Positions 11,926 to 23,700 of a DNA stretch of 64,000 nucleotides are shown here, in pieces. The stretch is from an uncultured Aquimarina sp. (lineage in GTDB: Bacteria; Bacteroidota; Bacteroidia; Flavobacteriales; Flavobacteriaceae). Position 1 is the stretch's first letter; each line of letters begins with the position of its first letter. Below the pieces are notes generated by a model, which saw nothing but the letters and a program-made list of their open reading frames with translations, did no database searches and was not told the origin of the DNA. Location: assembly GCA_947493495.1 (NCBI GenBank), contig CANLRN010000009.1:42266-106265 (forward strand). The letters are read 5' to 3'. The translations under genes were made by a program, and so were the position numbers.

Positions 11926-13620
11926 TTGAAAACTCCATTACTCTTTCTTTTTATTATTTATAATTTTATACAAATTATAAGCTATGCGCAGCAACCTATT
12001 CTAAAACTTACTGTTGAAGGGGTAGATCCTATAGAAACACAAGTAATAGATAGTATAGGATACACTAACTCTTTTCAAAACTTTGTTGATCTAACTTCAG
12101 AAATTGATTCTCTTCAGAAAGTATTAGTAGAAGCTGGTTACTTAGATCTTGCCTATAAAAGGTTTCAAAGAACATCAGACTCTACAGTTACAAGTTATTT
12201 TGAATTGAATACGAAGTATAATAAACTAAGAATTACTTATGATCCTAAAATCATACCTAAGGAGTTATTACTAAAAATAGCTTCGGATGTAACTGATACT
12301 CAATTCTCCATTCCATACCCAAAAATAAAAGAAATACTGCAATATCTAACTAATCAGCTTGTTGATCAAGGAAATACGTTTAGCAATCTACAGCTAACAC
12401 ACATTACAAAAAAAGAGAATATTGTTTTTGCAAAACTTGAGAGTACCCTAAGTAAAACAAGAGTAATTGATAAAGTTTTGATTAAAGGATATCATAAATT
12501 TCCTCCCTCATATCTTAAACACTATAGCAAAATTAAAACTGGTACTGTTTTTTCAAAAAAACAAATACTCTCTAAATCAAAACGTATCGAGAACTTACCT
12601 TTTGCAAAAAACATTAAGCCTCCTGATGTATTATTTAATAAAGACTCTACAACTGTTTATCTCTACTTAGAGAAACAATCAGCTAATACTTTTGATGGTT
12701 TTTTAGGTTTTTCTAGTGATCCAGAATCTGGGAATTTAGAATTAAATGGATACTTAGATGTAAATTTAATTAACAATCTAAACTATGGAGAAAGGCTTAG
12801 CATAATCTACAAAAGTGATGGAAATGAGCAACAGCGTTTTCAAGGAAATATATCACTACCTTACCTATTAAAAACCCCTTTAGGTATTGAAGCGAGTATT
12901 GACATTTTTAAAAAAGATTCTACGTTCCTAATTACCGAACAAGCAATAAATCTAAACTATCTAATTGATGCTAAGAATAGTCTTTTTGCAGGATTCAAAG
13001 CTTCAAGTTCTAATGAATTATTAGATATCCCTCAGCCATTACTCAATATTGATGATTACACCTCTTCTTTTTTTAGAGTAGGTTTTAATCATAGTACTTT
13101 ACAAAACAATAATTTATTTCCTATCAAGAATAGATACACTATCACAACAGAATTCGGATCTAGAAAAACAGATTTAGAAACTATCAGCCAAATTAAAGGC
13201 GCAGTAAATTTAAGTTATACTATTGATCTAAATCAAAGGAATTCTATTTTTTTAAACAACTCGGCAGTTGCAGTTTTCTCTGATAATTTATTTACCAATG
13301 AATTATTTAGGTTTGGCGGTATCAATTCTATTAAAGGTTTTGAAGAAAATAGCTTAAATGCCTCATTATATAATGTTTTTAACTCTGAATACAGATATCT
13401 ATTGTCCTCCAATCTTTATATACACTCTATCATCGATTATTCCTATTTTGAGGATGATAGTGCTAATCTATCTGATAATCTTACCAGTTTTGGTTTTGGT
13501 ATAGGTCTATATACACAAACTGGGTTGTTTAGAATCATTTTTGCAAATGGAAAAGATAGTGCCCAAAATTTTAGATTTTCTAATACTAAAGTACACTTGA
13601 GTCTGAGTGCAAAATTTTAG
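11926..13620 (+). CDS. BamA/TamA-like outer membrane protein (POTRA-like repeats plus beta-barrel, surface antigen D15-type)
   Basis: Signal peptide; POTRA-like segment (VIDKVLIKGYHKFPPSYLKHYSKIKTGTVFSKKQI); C-terminal barrel with LFRFGGINSIKGFEENSL and terminal aromatic F. Confidence 0.75.
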   Translation: MKTPLLFLFIIYNFIQIISYAQQPILKLTVEGVDPIETQVIDSIGYTNSFQNFVDLTSEIDSLQKVLVEAGYLDLAYKRFQRTSDSTVTSYFELNTKYNKLRITYDPKIIPKELLLKIASDVTDTQFSIPYPKIKEILQYLTNQLVDQGNTFSNLQLTHITKKENIVFAKLESTLSKTRVIDKVLIKGYHKFPPSYLKHYSKIKTGTVFSKKQILSKSKRIENLPFAKNIKPPDVLFNKDSTTVYLYLEKQSANTFDGFLGFSSDPESGNLELNGYLDVNLINNLNYGERLSIIYKSDGNEQQRFQGNISLPYLLKTPLGIEASIDIFKKDSTFLITEQAINLNYLIDAKNSLFAGFKASSSNELLDIPQPLLNIDDYTSSFFRVGFNHSTLQNNNLFPIKNRYTITTEFGSRKTDLETISQIKGAVNLSYTIDLNQRNSIFLNNSAVAVFSDNLFTNELFRFGGINSIKGFEENSLNASLYNVFNSEYRYLLSSNLYIHSIIDYSYFEDDSANLSDNLTSFGFGIGLYTQTGLFRIIFANGKDSAQNFRFSNTKVHLSLSAKF

Positions 13621-13646
13621 CTAAACCCTTGTTTATAAATTATCAT

Positions 13647-13667
13647 TTTTACGGTAAAACCGTAAAA
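13647..13667. promoter_or_regulatory. Inverted repeat TTTTACGGT-AAA-ACCGTAAAA between the OMP gene and susC-1
   Basis: Perfect 9-bp arms, 3-nt spacer, no T-tract downstream. Confidence 0.4.
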
Positions 13668-13776
13668 TAATTGTACTTAATTTAACGAAAAACTGATTTT
13701 AGTGATAATAATGTTGTTTATAATGAAAATTTTATAGACTTTTGAAATTGGCTAATTCTAATTAATTAAAACAATA

Positions 13777-16700
13777 ATGAAATCAAGAACAAAGCAAATT
13801 CTAATGCTATTGCTAGCATTAGTCGTGCAAATGTCGTTTGCGCAAGAAAACACCATAACTGGTAAAGTAACGGATGATCAAGGCTCTCCCTTACCTGGGG
13901 TCAACATTGTCGTTAAAAATACTAATAACGGTACACAATCAGATTTTGATGGACTCTATTCTATAAGTGCATCTTCTGGAGCCGTATTGGTATTTAGCTA
14001 CTTAGGTTTTTCTGATAAAGAAGTAACATTAGGTAGTAGTAGCACTATTGATGTACAACTTGTAGCTTCTACAGCAGAACTGGAAGAGGTAATTGTAACA
14101 GCACAAGGTATTCGAAGGGAGAAAAAAGCTCTTGGATATGCCGTGAGTACAGTAAAAAGTGAAGATTTAGAACAAAAAGCAGATACCGACATCGGTAAGA
14201 TTTTAAGAGGTAAAGCTTCTGGAGTAAGAATTACTGGAACGGGTGGTGTATCAGGATCTGGAGCAAATATCATCATTCGTGGTATCTCTTCTATTACTGG
14301 TGGTAACCAACCTCTTTTTGTTGTAGACGGAGTACCTTTTGACGGATCATCAGGTGGAACTAACCAAAATAATAGAGAATCCTCTTCTGGAGGTTTTCAA
14401 TCAGGAAATGTAAGTAGTAGGTTTGCTGATTTAGATCCTAATAATATAGAAAGTGTAAGTATTCTGAAAGGACTTAGTGCTACAGCATTATATGGTGGTC
14501 AAGGTAGAAATGGAGTGATTTTAATCACAACTAAAAGTGGAGCTAATACTAATAAGAAATTTGAAATTACTGTAAATCAATCCGTATTTTTTAATGATAT
14601 CGTATTACCTGATTATCAAGATACTTGGGGGAATGGATTCCAAAATGTATATGGAGCTTTTTTTAGTAACTGGGGAGCAAGATTTGACAGCCAAGAAACA
14701 ATTCCTAATGCATTTAGAACTTCTATAATAAATAATTTTGATGGCATCGAACCTTCTGTTTTATTCCCTAACAGACCTGAATTAGATGCTGAAAACGTAG
14801 TGTATCGACCTTTTGATAGTCAAAAAGCATTCTTTAAGACTGGTGTTATATCTACTACATCTATAAATGCTTCAGGTGCTATTGGTGATAAAGGTTCTGT
14901 AAATGCTTCTTATGCACATACTAATGACGAAGGTTTTATCCCTGGTAACTCCTTAATAAGAAACAATCTTTCTTTTGGAGGAACTTATAAATTTGATAAT
15001 AAATTTACGGTTTCTGGTAAGTTCAATTATGCAAGAACTAATATCCAATCACCATTTACAGATGCTTCTACAGGTAGTGATGTAGCGCTTTCTGCAGCAG
15101 GTACTGGAGGTATCCAATCTATATGGAATATCCTATACTTACCAAGAAGTGTCGATATTAATGATCCGTTTCAACACCCTATAACGGGAGAAAGTTTATG
15201 GTATCGTGGAGGTAATGATAGAACAAATCCTAGATGGACACTTAACAATACTAGAGATTCAAATTCAACCGACAGACTTTTTAGTAATTTTAATGTTTCA
15301 TATGACCTGAAAGATTGGTTAAAATTGACATATAGAGTTGGTTTAGACAATCAAAATGTAAGAGCCCAACGTGCTATAAATAAAGGTGCTAAAGATGGTA
15401 TACATCCAACTGGGTATTTACAAGTAACGAATTCTAGATTTACGATCTGGGATCATTCTTTATTAGCTGGTATTGACAAACAATTATCCGAAGATTTTAG
15501 TCTACAAGCTACTCTAGGTAGTACTTTTCAAAGCAGAATTGGAACAACTGATGGTATCGAAGGAAGAGATCAAATCATTTTTGGCCTTCAAAACATTGGT
15601 AATTATGCTAATGCTAGTGGAATAATTGAAGGAACTCTTTTTCCTTTAAACACAGTTTCTTATCAAAGTTATTCAGAAGAAAACAACATTGCAGCCTATG
15701 CTTCAGCAACTCTTGGATATAAAGATTTCCTTTATTTGAATGGATCTGCTAGAAATGAGTGGACGTCTACATTAGAAGTTGCTAACAGATCGCAATTTTC
15801 TCCAGGTGTAAGTGCTTCATTTATTCCTACATCTGCTTTTAAAGGTATAAAATCCCAGAATGGACTTAATTTCTTAAAATTGCGTCTAGGATATGGAACT
15901 TCACCTGGTTTTCCAGCTCCTTACAATACAAGAAACGTTTTATCTCTTGTACCTAATGCGTTTGCTGGTAATATAACTACAACAAGCATTAATAATTTTC
16001 TTGCAAATCCTGATTTAAGACCAGAACTTTCTAAAGAATTTGAAGCAGGTATTGATGCTCGCTTATTTAACAATAGGCTTGGTTTTGAGGTCACTTATTA
16101 TAACAGAGATACTGAAGATCAGATCATAGCAAGACCTCTTGCTCCAGAAACAGGTTTTACCTCTACTTTTACTAATGTAGGGAATGTGATTAATGAAGGT
16201 ATTGAAATTACATATAACATTACTCCAGTAAAAACAGAAAACTTTAATTGGACTATCTCAGGAAGTTATACTAATAACCAAAGTGAAGTTAAAGGTCTTG
16301 ATGAAGGTGAACAGATTTTATACGGAGGGATATTTGCTACTCCTGCTAATGCAGCAATCAATGGAGAACAATTAGGAGTTATTGTTGGAACAAGAGTTTT
16401 ACGAGACGATGACGGTAATTTCTTAATTGATGAGAATGGAGAATGGATTCAAGATCCTACAAATGGTGTGATTGGTGATCCAAATCCAACATGGTTTATG
16501 ACCTTGAATAACAGTATTAAATGGAAGAATCTATCATTTAATATGCAATGGGAATATCAACAAGGAGGAGACATCTATGCAACCACAGTAGGAGCACTTA
16601 TAGGAAGAGGACTAGTAGAAGATACTGATTTTGATAGAACTCAAGGAATTATTTTACCTGGAATCAGACAATCTACAGGACAACCTAATGACATTCAAAT

Positions 16701-17019
16701 AACTTCTACTGAAGCGTATTTTAACAATATAGGTTTTGGCTTAGACGAACAATTAATTTATGATGCATCTCATATTAGATTAAGAGAAGCTTCTCTAAGT
16801 TATAGCTTATCATCTAAATGGTTAGAAAACACTCCTTTCGGATCTGTTTCACTAACCTTAGCTGGGCAAAATTTATTTGTTAAAGCATTTAATGTGCCTT
16901 CTAGTGTTAATTATGATCCTGAACTAAACAGTTTAGGTGTAGGAAATTCTCAAGGTTTTGATTATTTAACATCTTGGAATTCGAGAAGATATGGTATGAG
17001 CGTTAAATTAACATTCTAA
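13777..17019 (+). CDS. SusC/RagA-family TonB-linked outer membrane protein
   Basis: Signal peptide, carboxypeptidase-regulatory-like domain (ITGKVTDDQGSPLPGVNIVVKNTNNGTQSDFDG), plug (VLRGKASGVRI...LFVVDGVPF), barrel ending in KLTF. Confidence 0.96.
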   Translation: MKSRTKQILMLLLALVVQMSFAQENTITGKVTDDQGSPLPGVNIVVKNTNNGTQSDFDGLYSISASSGAVLVFSYLGFSDKEVTLGSSSTIDVQLVASTAELEEVIVTAQGIRREKKALGYAVSTVKSEDLEQKADTDIGKILRGKASGVRITGTGGVSGSGANIIIRGISSITGGNQPLFVVDGVPFDGSSGGTNQNNRESSSGGFQSGNVSSRFADLDPNNIESVSILKGLSATALYGGQGRNGVILITTKSGANTNKKFEITVNQSVFFNDIVLPDYQDTWGNGFQNVYGAFFSNWGARFDSQETIPNAFRTSIINNFDGIEPSVLFPNRPELDAENVVYRPFDSQKAFFKTGVISTTSINASGAIGDKGSVNASYAHTNDEGFIPGNSLIRNNLSFGGTYKFDNKFTVSGKFNYARTNIQSPFTDASTGSDVALSAAGTGGIQSIWNILYLPRSVDINDPFQHPITGESLWYRGGNDRTNPRWTLNNTRDSNSTDRLFSNFNVSYDLKDWLKLTYRVGLDNQNVRAQRAINKGAKDGIHPTGYLQVTNSRFTIWDHSLLAGIDKQLSEDFSLQATLGSTFQSRIGTTDGIEGRDQIIFGLQNIGNYANASGIIEGTLFPLNTVSYQSYSEENNIAAYASATLGYKDFLYLNGSARNEWTSTLEVANRSQFSPGVSASFIPTSAFKGIKSQNGLNFLKLRLGYGTSPGFPAPYNTRNVLSLVPNAFAGNITTTSINNFLANPDLRPELSKEFEAGIDARLFNNRLGFEVTYYNRDTEDQIIARPLAPETGFTSTFTNVGNVINEGIEITYNITPVKTENFNWTISGSYTNNQSEVKGLDEGEQILYGGIFATPANAAINGEQLGVIVGTRVLRDDDGNFLIDENGEWIQDPTNGVIGDPNPTWFMTLNNSIKWKNLSFNMQWEYQQGGDIYATTVGALIGRGLVEDTDFDRTQGIILPGIRQSTGQPNDIQITSTEAYFNNIGFGLDEQLIYDASHIRLREASLSYSLSSKWLENTPFGSVSLTLAGQNLFVKAFNVPSSVNYDPELNSLGVGNSQGFDYLTSWNSRRYGMSVKLTF

Positions 17020-17030
17020 AAAAATTAAAA

Positions 17031-18707
17031 ATGAAAAACATTAAAAACAATATCATATGGTTATTTGCTATGATAATCGTCATATCATCATGCGAAACCA
17101 CAGAATTAGACCTTTTAAACGACCCTAATTCCGCTCCACCTGGGAGTATTGACGTTAATTTTGCATTAAATAGTATTGAATTAAACTTTTCAGAATTTTT
17201 TGAAAGCGTAACATCAGCTGGTGCAGATGCAGTAAGATTAGAATATATGTTCGATACGTATGAAGCAAATTTCAATAACACAAATAATGATTTATCAGGA
17301 GCTTGGACCACTGCATATGCAGACATTCTAAAGGATGTTGAAGCTGTAATACGTTTATCTGATGAAGGCAATGATTTCTTTATTCAGGCAGGAATTGCAA
17401 GAATTATTAGAGCATATACTTTACTAACTTTAGTTGATTATTTTGGACCAGTACCACTTTCAGAAGCATTGCAAGGTGACACTGGAGTTACATTTCCTGG
17501 TACTGATGCCCCTGAAGATGTTTATGCTGCTGCTTTGCAAGATCTCAATGACGCAATTACTGATTTTGGTAAAACCACACTCAACCCTCCTACAACTGAT
17601 CTTCTTTATAATACGGATACAGCTAAATGGACAAAATTAGTAAACACGCTAAAACTAAAATATTATTTAAATCTTAGGTTAGTAAACCAGACATTAGCTG
17701 CCACAGAAATTCAAAACCTTATTACAGAAGATAATTTCATCTCAAGTGCTAATGACAATTTCTTATGGAGAGCCGTAAGTAGTAACCTCCCTCAAAGTAG
17801 ACATCAATATTATATTGATGAATACCTAGCTGCTAGTACCGGTGATTACATTTCCAACTACCTAATGTGGTCACTTACAATAGAAAAAGGCATTGATGAT
17901 CCTAGATTACGTTATTACGTATATCGACAAGTTGATGGTTTCCCATCAGATCCTGCTACATTAGATAATGAGATAAGTTGCTGGAATGATCCCAGACCAA
18001 GTACTTTTGGTCCAATTGATATGATTTCTGCGCAACCATTACCTTTCTGTTCATTATTTGGTAGAGGAGATGGATACTGGGGTAGAGATCACTCTGATAA
18101 TCAAGGAATTCCTCCAGATAACGCATTAAGAGCTACTTATGGAGTATATCCTGCTGGAGGACGATTTGATGATGATGATGCTGAGGACATTGATCCGGGA
18201 GATGGTCTTGATGGAGCTGGAATATGGCCAATCATGACTGATTCTTTTGTTTATTTTATGCGTGCTGAAGCTGCTTTGTTTTTAGGTACTACTGATGATG
18301 CAAGAACAATGCTTGAAAATGGAATAAGAGCTTCTATAGCAAATGTTACAGGGTTTTTACCAAATCCAGGTGATTTTACAAATATTCCTACTACTGCAGA
18401 TATAGATGATTATGCAACTGTAGCACTTACACTTTATGATGCCGCAGCATCCGATGCTGAACGCATGAATGTAATTGGTAAAGAATACTGGATATCATTA
18501 TTTGGAAATGGTGTTGAAGCTTATAATTTATATAGACGTACTGGGGCTCCTAATAATCTCCAGCCAACACTTTTGGGTACTGGAAATTTCCCTAGATCAT
18601 TCCTATATCCAAATGTTGTAGTGGATAGAAATCCTAATATCCAACAAAAATCGGATTTGACGGTTCAAACTTTTTGGGATAATAACCCAGCTGGTTTTAT
18701 TCAATAA
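17031..18707 (+). CDS. SusD/RagB-family nutrient-binding lipoprotein
   Basis: Lipobox-like IVISSCE, directly after susC; SusD-like helical pattern. Confidence 0.92.
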   Translation: MKNIKNNIIWLFAMIIVISSCETTELDLLNDPNSAPPGSIDVNFALNSIELNFSEFFESVTSAGADAVRLEYMFDTYEANFNNTNNDLSGAWTTAYADILKDVEAVIRLSDEGNDFFIQAGIARIIRAYTLLTLVDYFGPVPLSEALQGDTGVTFPGTDAPEDVYAAALQDLNDAITDFGKTTLNPPTTDLLYNTDTAKWTKLVNTLKLKYYLNLRLVNQTLAATEIQNLITEDNFISSANDNFLWRAVSSNLPQSRHQYYIDEYLAASTGDYISNYLMWSLTIEKGIDDPRLRYYVYRQVDGFPSDPATLDNEISCWNDPRPSTFGPIDMISAQPLPFCSLFGRGDGYWGRDHSDNQGIPPDNALRATYGVYPAGGRFDDDDAEDIDPGDGLDGAGIWPIMTDSFVYFMRAEAALFLGTTDDARTMLENGIRASIANVTGFLPNPGDFTNIPTTADIDDYATVALTLYDAAASDAERMNVIGKEYWISLFGNGVEAYNLYRRTGAPNNLQPTLLGTGNFPRSFLYPNVVVDRNPNIQQKSDLTVQTFWDNNPAGFIQ

Positions 18708-18728
18708 TTAACGTATTAAAATAGAAAA

Positions 18729-19598
18729 ATGAAAAAATTTAAATATAAATCACTATTAATAATGGCCTTTTCCACATTAATACTGTGGAATTGCTCCGAT
18801 GATGATAAACTTCCCGTAGATTTCGATGAACTAGAAGTTAGTGGTGGGGCTTTTGCTACTGAACTAAGTACTGATGGTCTGACCAATATTAACAAATTAG
18901 ATCCTGCTGCATCTACTTTCGCTAAAAATTATCAATTAGTTTCTACAAAAGGAGGTACAGATATTTCTAAAGTAGATGTGTATGTGAATTTCACTGGAAT
19001 TACAACAAACGCTGATGAAGCTTTGATTACCACTATAACCTCAGACAGTTTTACAGCAGGCGATGAATACCCTGAAGTTTCAATCCCTTTTGATGGCGCA
19101 TCAATATTAAGTACTTTAGGAATTTTACCATCTGACATAGAAGGAGGAGATACTTTCAATTTCAGACTAGCATTAACAACTCCTGATGGCACTTTTACAG
19201 ATGTAAGTGCTAATTTTGATAATCAATCTGCAGATCATAGATTCTCATCAACAATAGTATGTGAGCTACCAGAAGTTCCTGCTGGTGATTGGATGGTCGA
19301 GTTGGGAGATTCTTTTGGAGATGGATGGCAAACTACATCTGCAACTGGAGGACCTGGAATCACTGTAACTTTAAATGACGGAACACAACAAGAAGCGAAT
19401 CTAGCTACTGGTAGTGCTGGCAGTGCTATAATTACCATTCCAGCTGGAACCACCTCTGCTGAGTGGTTTTTTCCTGGGGATTTCTTTGGTGAAATTTCCT
19501 TTACAATAACAGCTCCTAGTGGAAATATAGTAGCTTCATTTGCTACAGGAACAGCAGCTGCTGGTCCAATAGCTTTAAATCTTTGTAATGAGATTTAA
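18729..19598 (+). CDS. Hypothetical lipoprotein accompanying the SusCD pair
   Basis: Lipobox LILWNCSDDDK; 22 bp after susD; Gly/Thr-rich beta-type sequence. Confidence 0.75.
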   Translation: MKKFKYKSLLIMAFSTLILWNCSDDDKLPVDFDELEVSGGAFATELSTDGLTNINKLDPAASTFAKNYQLVSTKGGTDISKVDVYVNFTGITTNADEALITTITSDSFTAGDEYPEVSIPFDGASILSTLGILPSDIEGGDTFNFRLALTTPDGTFTDVSANFDNQSADHRFSSTIVCELPEVPAGDWMVELGDSFGDGWQTTSATGGPGITVTLNDGTQQEANLATGSAGSAIITIPAGTTSAEWFFPGDFFGEISFTITAPSGNIVASFATGTAAAGPIALNLCNEI

Positions 19599-19603
19599 GT
19601 TCA

Positions 19604-19662
19604 AATAGTTAAAAAATAAAGAAAGCTACCACAAAGGTGGCTTTCTTTATTTTTTAACTATT
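19604..19662. terminator. Bidirectional hairpin terminator with 27-bp arms
   Basis: AATAGTTAAAAAATAAAGAAAGCTACC-ACAAA-GGTGGCTTTCTTTATTTTTTAACTATT; one G-U type mismatch only. Confidence 0.9.
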
Positions 19663-19829
19663 TCGTATTGAAATAGACAATACTAAAAATCATGTATACT
19701 AAAATCTAATTATATAAAACACTCCATTAAAGATGATATCCTCAGTTTTAATTATTCAAAGTAAAAAAGAGACAGTTAACAATCTATAAACAAGCTCAAA
19801 ACAATTATGAAATTCAAAATTATTTTAGG

Positions 19830-20561
19830 GTGAAAACAAATATCTCATTATTATTAATTACATTCTTATTGGTATCAGGAGTAAGAATAGAGGCTCAAGA
19901 AAAACCAACCACGAGTGGTGTTACACGACAATACCAAAGTACTCTATTAGCTTTTCAAAAAATTAAGAGATTATTAAAAGAAGACAAAAAAGATAACACT
20001 ATAGATTTCGAAAATATAAAAGGAAGTCCTTATCTAAATAAAAACTTTATTTTAGGTAAATTATATATCTCTGACTCTCTTATAGACACTAATCTATTCA
20101 GATATAACCTATATTCTGATGAAATTGAAATTACAGAAAATGATCAACTCTATGGATTACTTAAGATTAATGGAACAAAATTAATCCTAGATAACAATAC
20201 CATTGTTCTAAAAAAATATCAAAACGACTCAAAACCTATAAGTAGATCGTACTTTATTTTACTTGCTAAAGGAAAAAGTATTAGTCTTTTTAAAAGAAAA
20301 AAATGTAAGTTAACTCCTGCACAAAAAGCTACCACTCCAAATCAAATGGATAGAGCTGCAAAATTTACCACGTATGAAAATTATTATATCAAAAAAGAAA
20401 ATAATGATTTTCTTTATGAGATAAATACTAAGAAAAAAAATATTTTAAAAATAATGCAAGATAAAAAAGATGCCATTAAGAACTACCTGGAAAAAAATAA
20501 TGTAGATTTAAAAAATGAAAAAAAAATAATAGAGTTGTTCTCTTTTTACAACTCCCTCTAA
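19830..20561 (+). CDS. Hypothetical secreted protein (GTG start)
   Basis: Signal peptide MKTNISLLLITFLLVSGVRIEAQ; no recognised domain. Confidence 0.65.
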   Translation: MKTNISLLLITFLLVSGVRIEAQEKPTTSGVTRQYQSTLLAFQKIKRLLKEDKKDNTIDFENIKGSPYLNKNFILGKLYISDSLIDTNLFRYNLYSDEIEITENDQLYGLLKINGTKLILDNNTIVLKKYQNDSKPISRSYFILLAKGKSISLFKRKKCKLTPAQKATTPNQMDRAAKFTTYENYYIKKENNDFLYEINTKKKNILKIMQDKKDAIKNYLEKNNVDLKNEKKIIELFSFYNSL

Positions 20562-20634
20562 ATCTATATTTTAATACTAATATCATACTTTTAAAAAATA
20601 GTAAAAAAAAATAAAACATGCTTCAAACCCAAGT

Positions 20635-20650
20635 ACTATAACGTTATAGT
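20635..20650. promoter_or_regulatory. 16-bp perfect palindrome ACTATAACGTTATAGT upstream of susC-2
   Basis: Seen directly; about 119 bp upstream of the susC-2 ATG. Confidence 0.4.
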
Positions 20651-20768
20651 TGTATTTTAGTTTTTTTTAACACTACAAATACAATAATTTAAATTTTAAT
20701 AATAAAAAGTTGTTTTATAAAGATATTATTATCATTTTTGGCTCAGGCTAATTCAAATAAATTGTAAT

Positions 20769-23700
20769 ATGAGAACAAAATTTAGTGGAATTTTAACGCT
20801 TTTATTAGCGTTTCTTATGCAAATCACTTTTGCACAAGAAAAAACAATCTCAGGTACAGTGACAGACGATAAAGGTTTGCCATTGCCTGGAGTAAATATT
20901 GTTGTAAAAAATACAAATAATGGTACACAATCCGATTTTGATGGTAATTATTCCATCACAGCAAATCGAGGTGCTGTATTATCCTTCAGCTATGTTGGTT
21001 TCGCAATAAAAGATGTGGCAGTAGGAGATCAAGAAACAGTTGATGTTCAACTAGCGCCTGATACTTCGGAACTAGAAGAAATAGTTGTAGTAGGTTATGG
21101 TGTAAAAGCAAGAAAGGCAATCTCAACTTCGATATCATCAGTTGACGTAGCGGAAATCACTGGGATATCTACACCTACAGTATCGGGTGCTCTTCAGGGT
21201 TCTGTTACTGGTCTTCAGGTTAACCAAAACTCTGGAACTCCTGGAGCAGGGTTTTCTGTTAGAATTAGGGGAGCTAGTTCTATAAATGGTAGTAATGAAC
21301 CACTCTATGTATTAGATGGCATTCCTTTATTAAATGGATCTCCTGGTGGTGGTGGATTTGGAGGTCAAGATAATGACATTCTTTCATCATTAAATTTTAA
21401 TGATGTAGAATCTATTGAAGTTCTAAAAGATGCTTCAGCAACCGCGATATATGGGTCTAGGGCTTCGAATGGGGTAGTTTTAATCACAACAAAAAGAGGT
21501 AAATCCGGAAAATTAAAAGTAGAAATAAATTCATATACTGGATATCAAGAACCTATCAAAATTTTTGACTTGGCTCCATTAGGGCAGCAATTAGAATATG
21601 TGGATATCGCTTGGGATGAAGCTATTGGTCAACCTCCTGGAACAGGACTTTTTTCTCGTGGTCAAATTTTAGGTTTTGATTTTCTTACTGACAGTGGATT
21701 AGGTTCTTTAGAAGAACTATATGCTTCTGATGTAGAAGAAAGTTATCTAGATCTTATTTACAGGAATTCTTCTTTTGTCAGAAGTACAGATGTTAGTATA
21801 TCTGGTGGTAGTGAAGCTGCAAAGTTTTTTCTTCAATTTGCTGACTTTGGACAAGAAGGTGTTCTTGAAACACAAGATTTTGGTAGAAGAACATTACGAC
21901 TTAATGCAGATTTTAAAGCGAGTAAATCTGTAACTATTGATGCAGGTATCTCTGTTTCAGATACTAGAACGCAACGGGTAAATGCTGATAATAATATTTT
22001 CGGTGCACTTACAGTATCTGTATTAGAATTTCCTGGTTTACCAGTATTTGATGCTGATGGAGAATTAAATAATGGACCTTTTACATTCTCTAATCCTTTA
22101 TCAAATATTTTATTAGAAGATTCTGAAGAACAGACCTTAAGATATTTAACCAATTTAGGTATTAGAGTACAACTGAATGATGTATTTAGTATCTATTCTA
22201 AAGCTAGTTTAGAACGATTAGATTTTAGACAAGATAGATTTTTTCCTTCAAACTCTGCCCAAGGAAGCCCAAGTGGTGATGCTTTTGCTTTCGTAAATTT
22301 GTTCACCAATTGGGTATCTAATACCACATTAAATTATAACAATAGTTTTGGTGATTTAGGTGTTAATGCATTGGCAGGTTTTTCTTTTGAAGGAACAGAT
22401 ACTAACAACACTACTATCAATAGACAAAATTTCCCTGATGGGTTTACAAATGTTTCTACTGGTTCTACTATTATTGCTGCAACTAACACCAACTCAGAGA
22501 GAAAATTATTTTCTTATTTAGGAAGACTTGGATTAGACTATAAGAATAAGCTCTTTTTAGAAGGAACGTTTAGAGCAGATGCTTCTTCTGTTTTTGGAGC
22601 AGGTAATGAAATAGGATATTTCCCAGCAGTTTCTGCAGCATATATAATTTCTGAAGATTTTGATAGTGATGTTTTTACTAATTTAAAACTAAGAGCATCT
22701 TGGGGTCAAAATGGTAACCAAACTGGGTTAGGAAATTTTCAGGCTAGAGCCTTACTAGGTGCAAATAACGTAGCAGATGTTCCGGGATCTTCTATTGTTC
22801 AGATAGCAAATCCAAATCTAAAGTGGGAGGTCACTACACAGACGAATTTAGGTTTAGATTTTTCTCTTTTTGACAGAATTAATATATCTTATGATTACTA
22901 TATCAAAGACACAGATGATTTATTATTACCTAGACCATTTAGAAATTCAACAGGTTTCTTAAATGTTACGGACAATGTTGGAGCCATACAAAATAAAGGA
23001 CATGAGATCTCATTAAGTGCAGATATTCTTAAAGGTAAATTTACTTGGACTTCTCAACTGAATTTATCCTTTAACGATAATGAGGTTACCGAATTAGTAA
23101 AAGATGTCAATGGTGAAGATATTCCACTTGATAGTGGTTTTGCTTCTAGAACTGCTGCAGGGCAAGCTATCGGATCGTTTTTTGGATTGATATTTGATGG
23201 TATTTATGGCCCTGGAGATGTAATACCTGCAGCTCAACAAGCTAGAGGAGTTGAAGAAGGTGATGTAAGATATGTAGACCTTAATGGAGATGGAAATATT
23301 ACTCCTGATGATAGAACTTTTATAGGAAATCCTAATCCAGAATTAATAGGTAATTTTAGAAATTCCTTTAGATATGCTGGTTTTGATCTTTCTGCCAATT
23401 TCCAATTTGAAGTTGGAAAAGACATATACAATAACACTTTAGCTTTTGCTGGTCCTGGTAGTAGCCCTGTTTTTGCTAAACTTCGTAATGGTATTGATGA
23501 TTATTATACAGCTGACAATACAGATGCCACACAACCAAGACCACGTAGAGGTGCTTTGCAAACATTTAATTCTCAGGACTCTTCTCAATATGTAGAAGAA
23601 GGTGATTATATACGATTAAAAGAAGTAGTATTAGGATATACTTTTCAGCCAGAATTCTTTGGTCTTAAATCTTCTTTACGTATATATGTAGGAGCTGACA

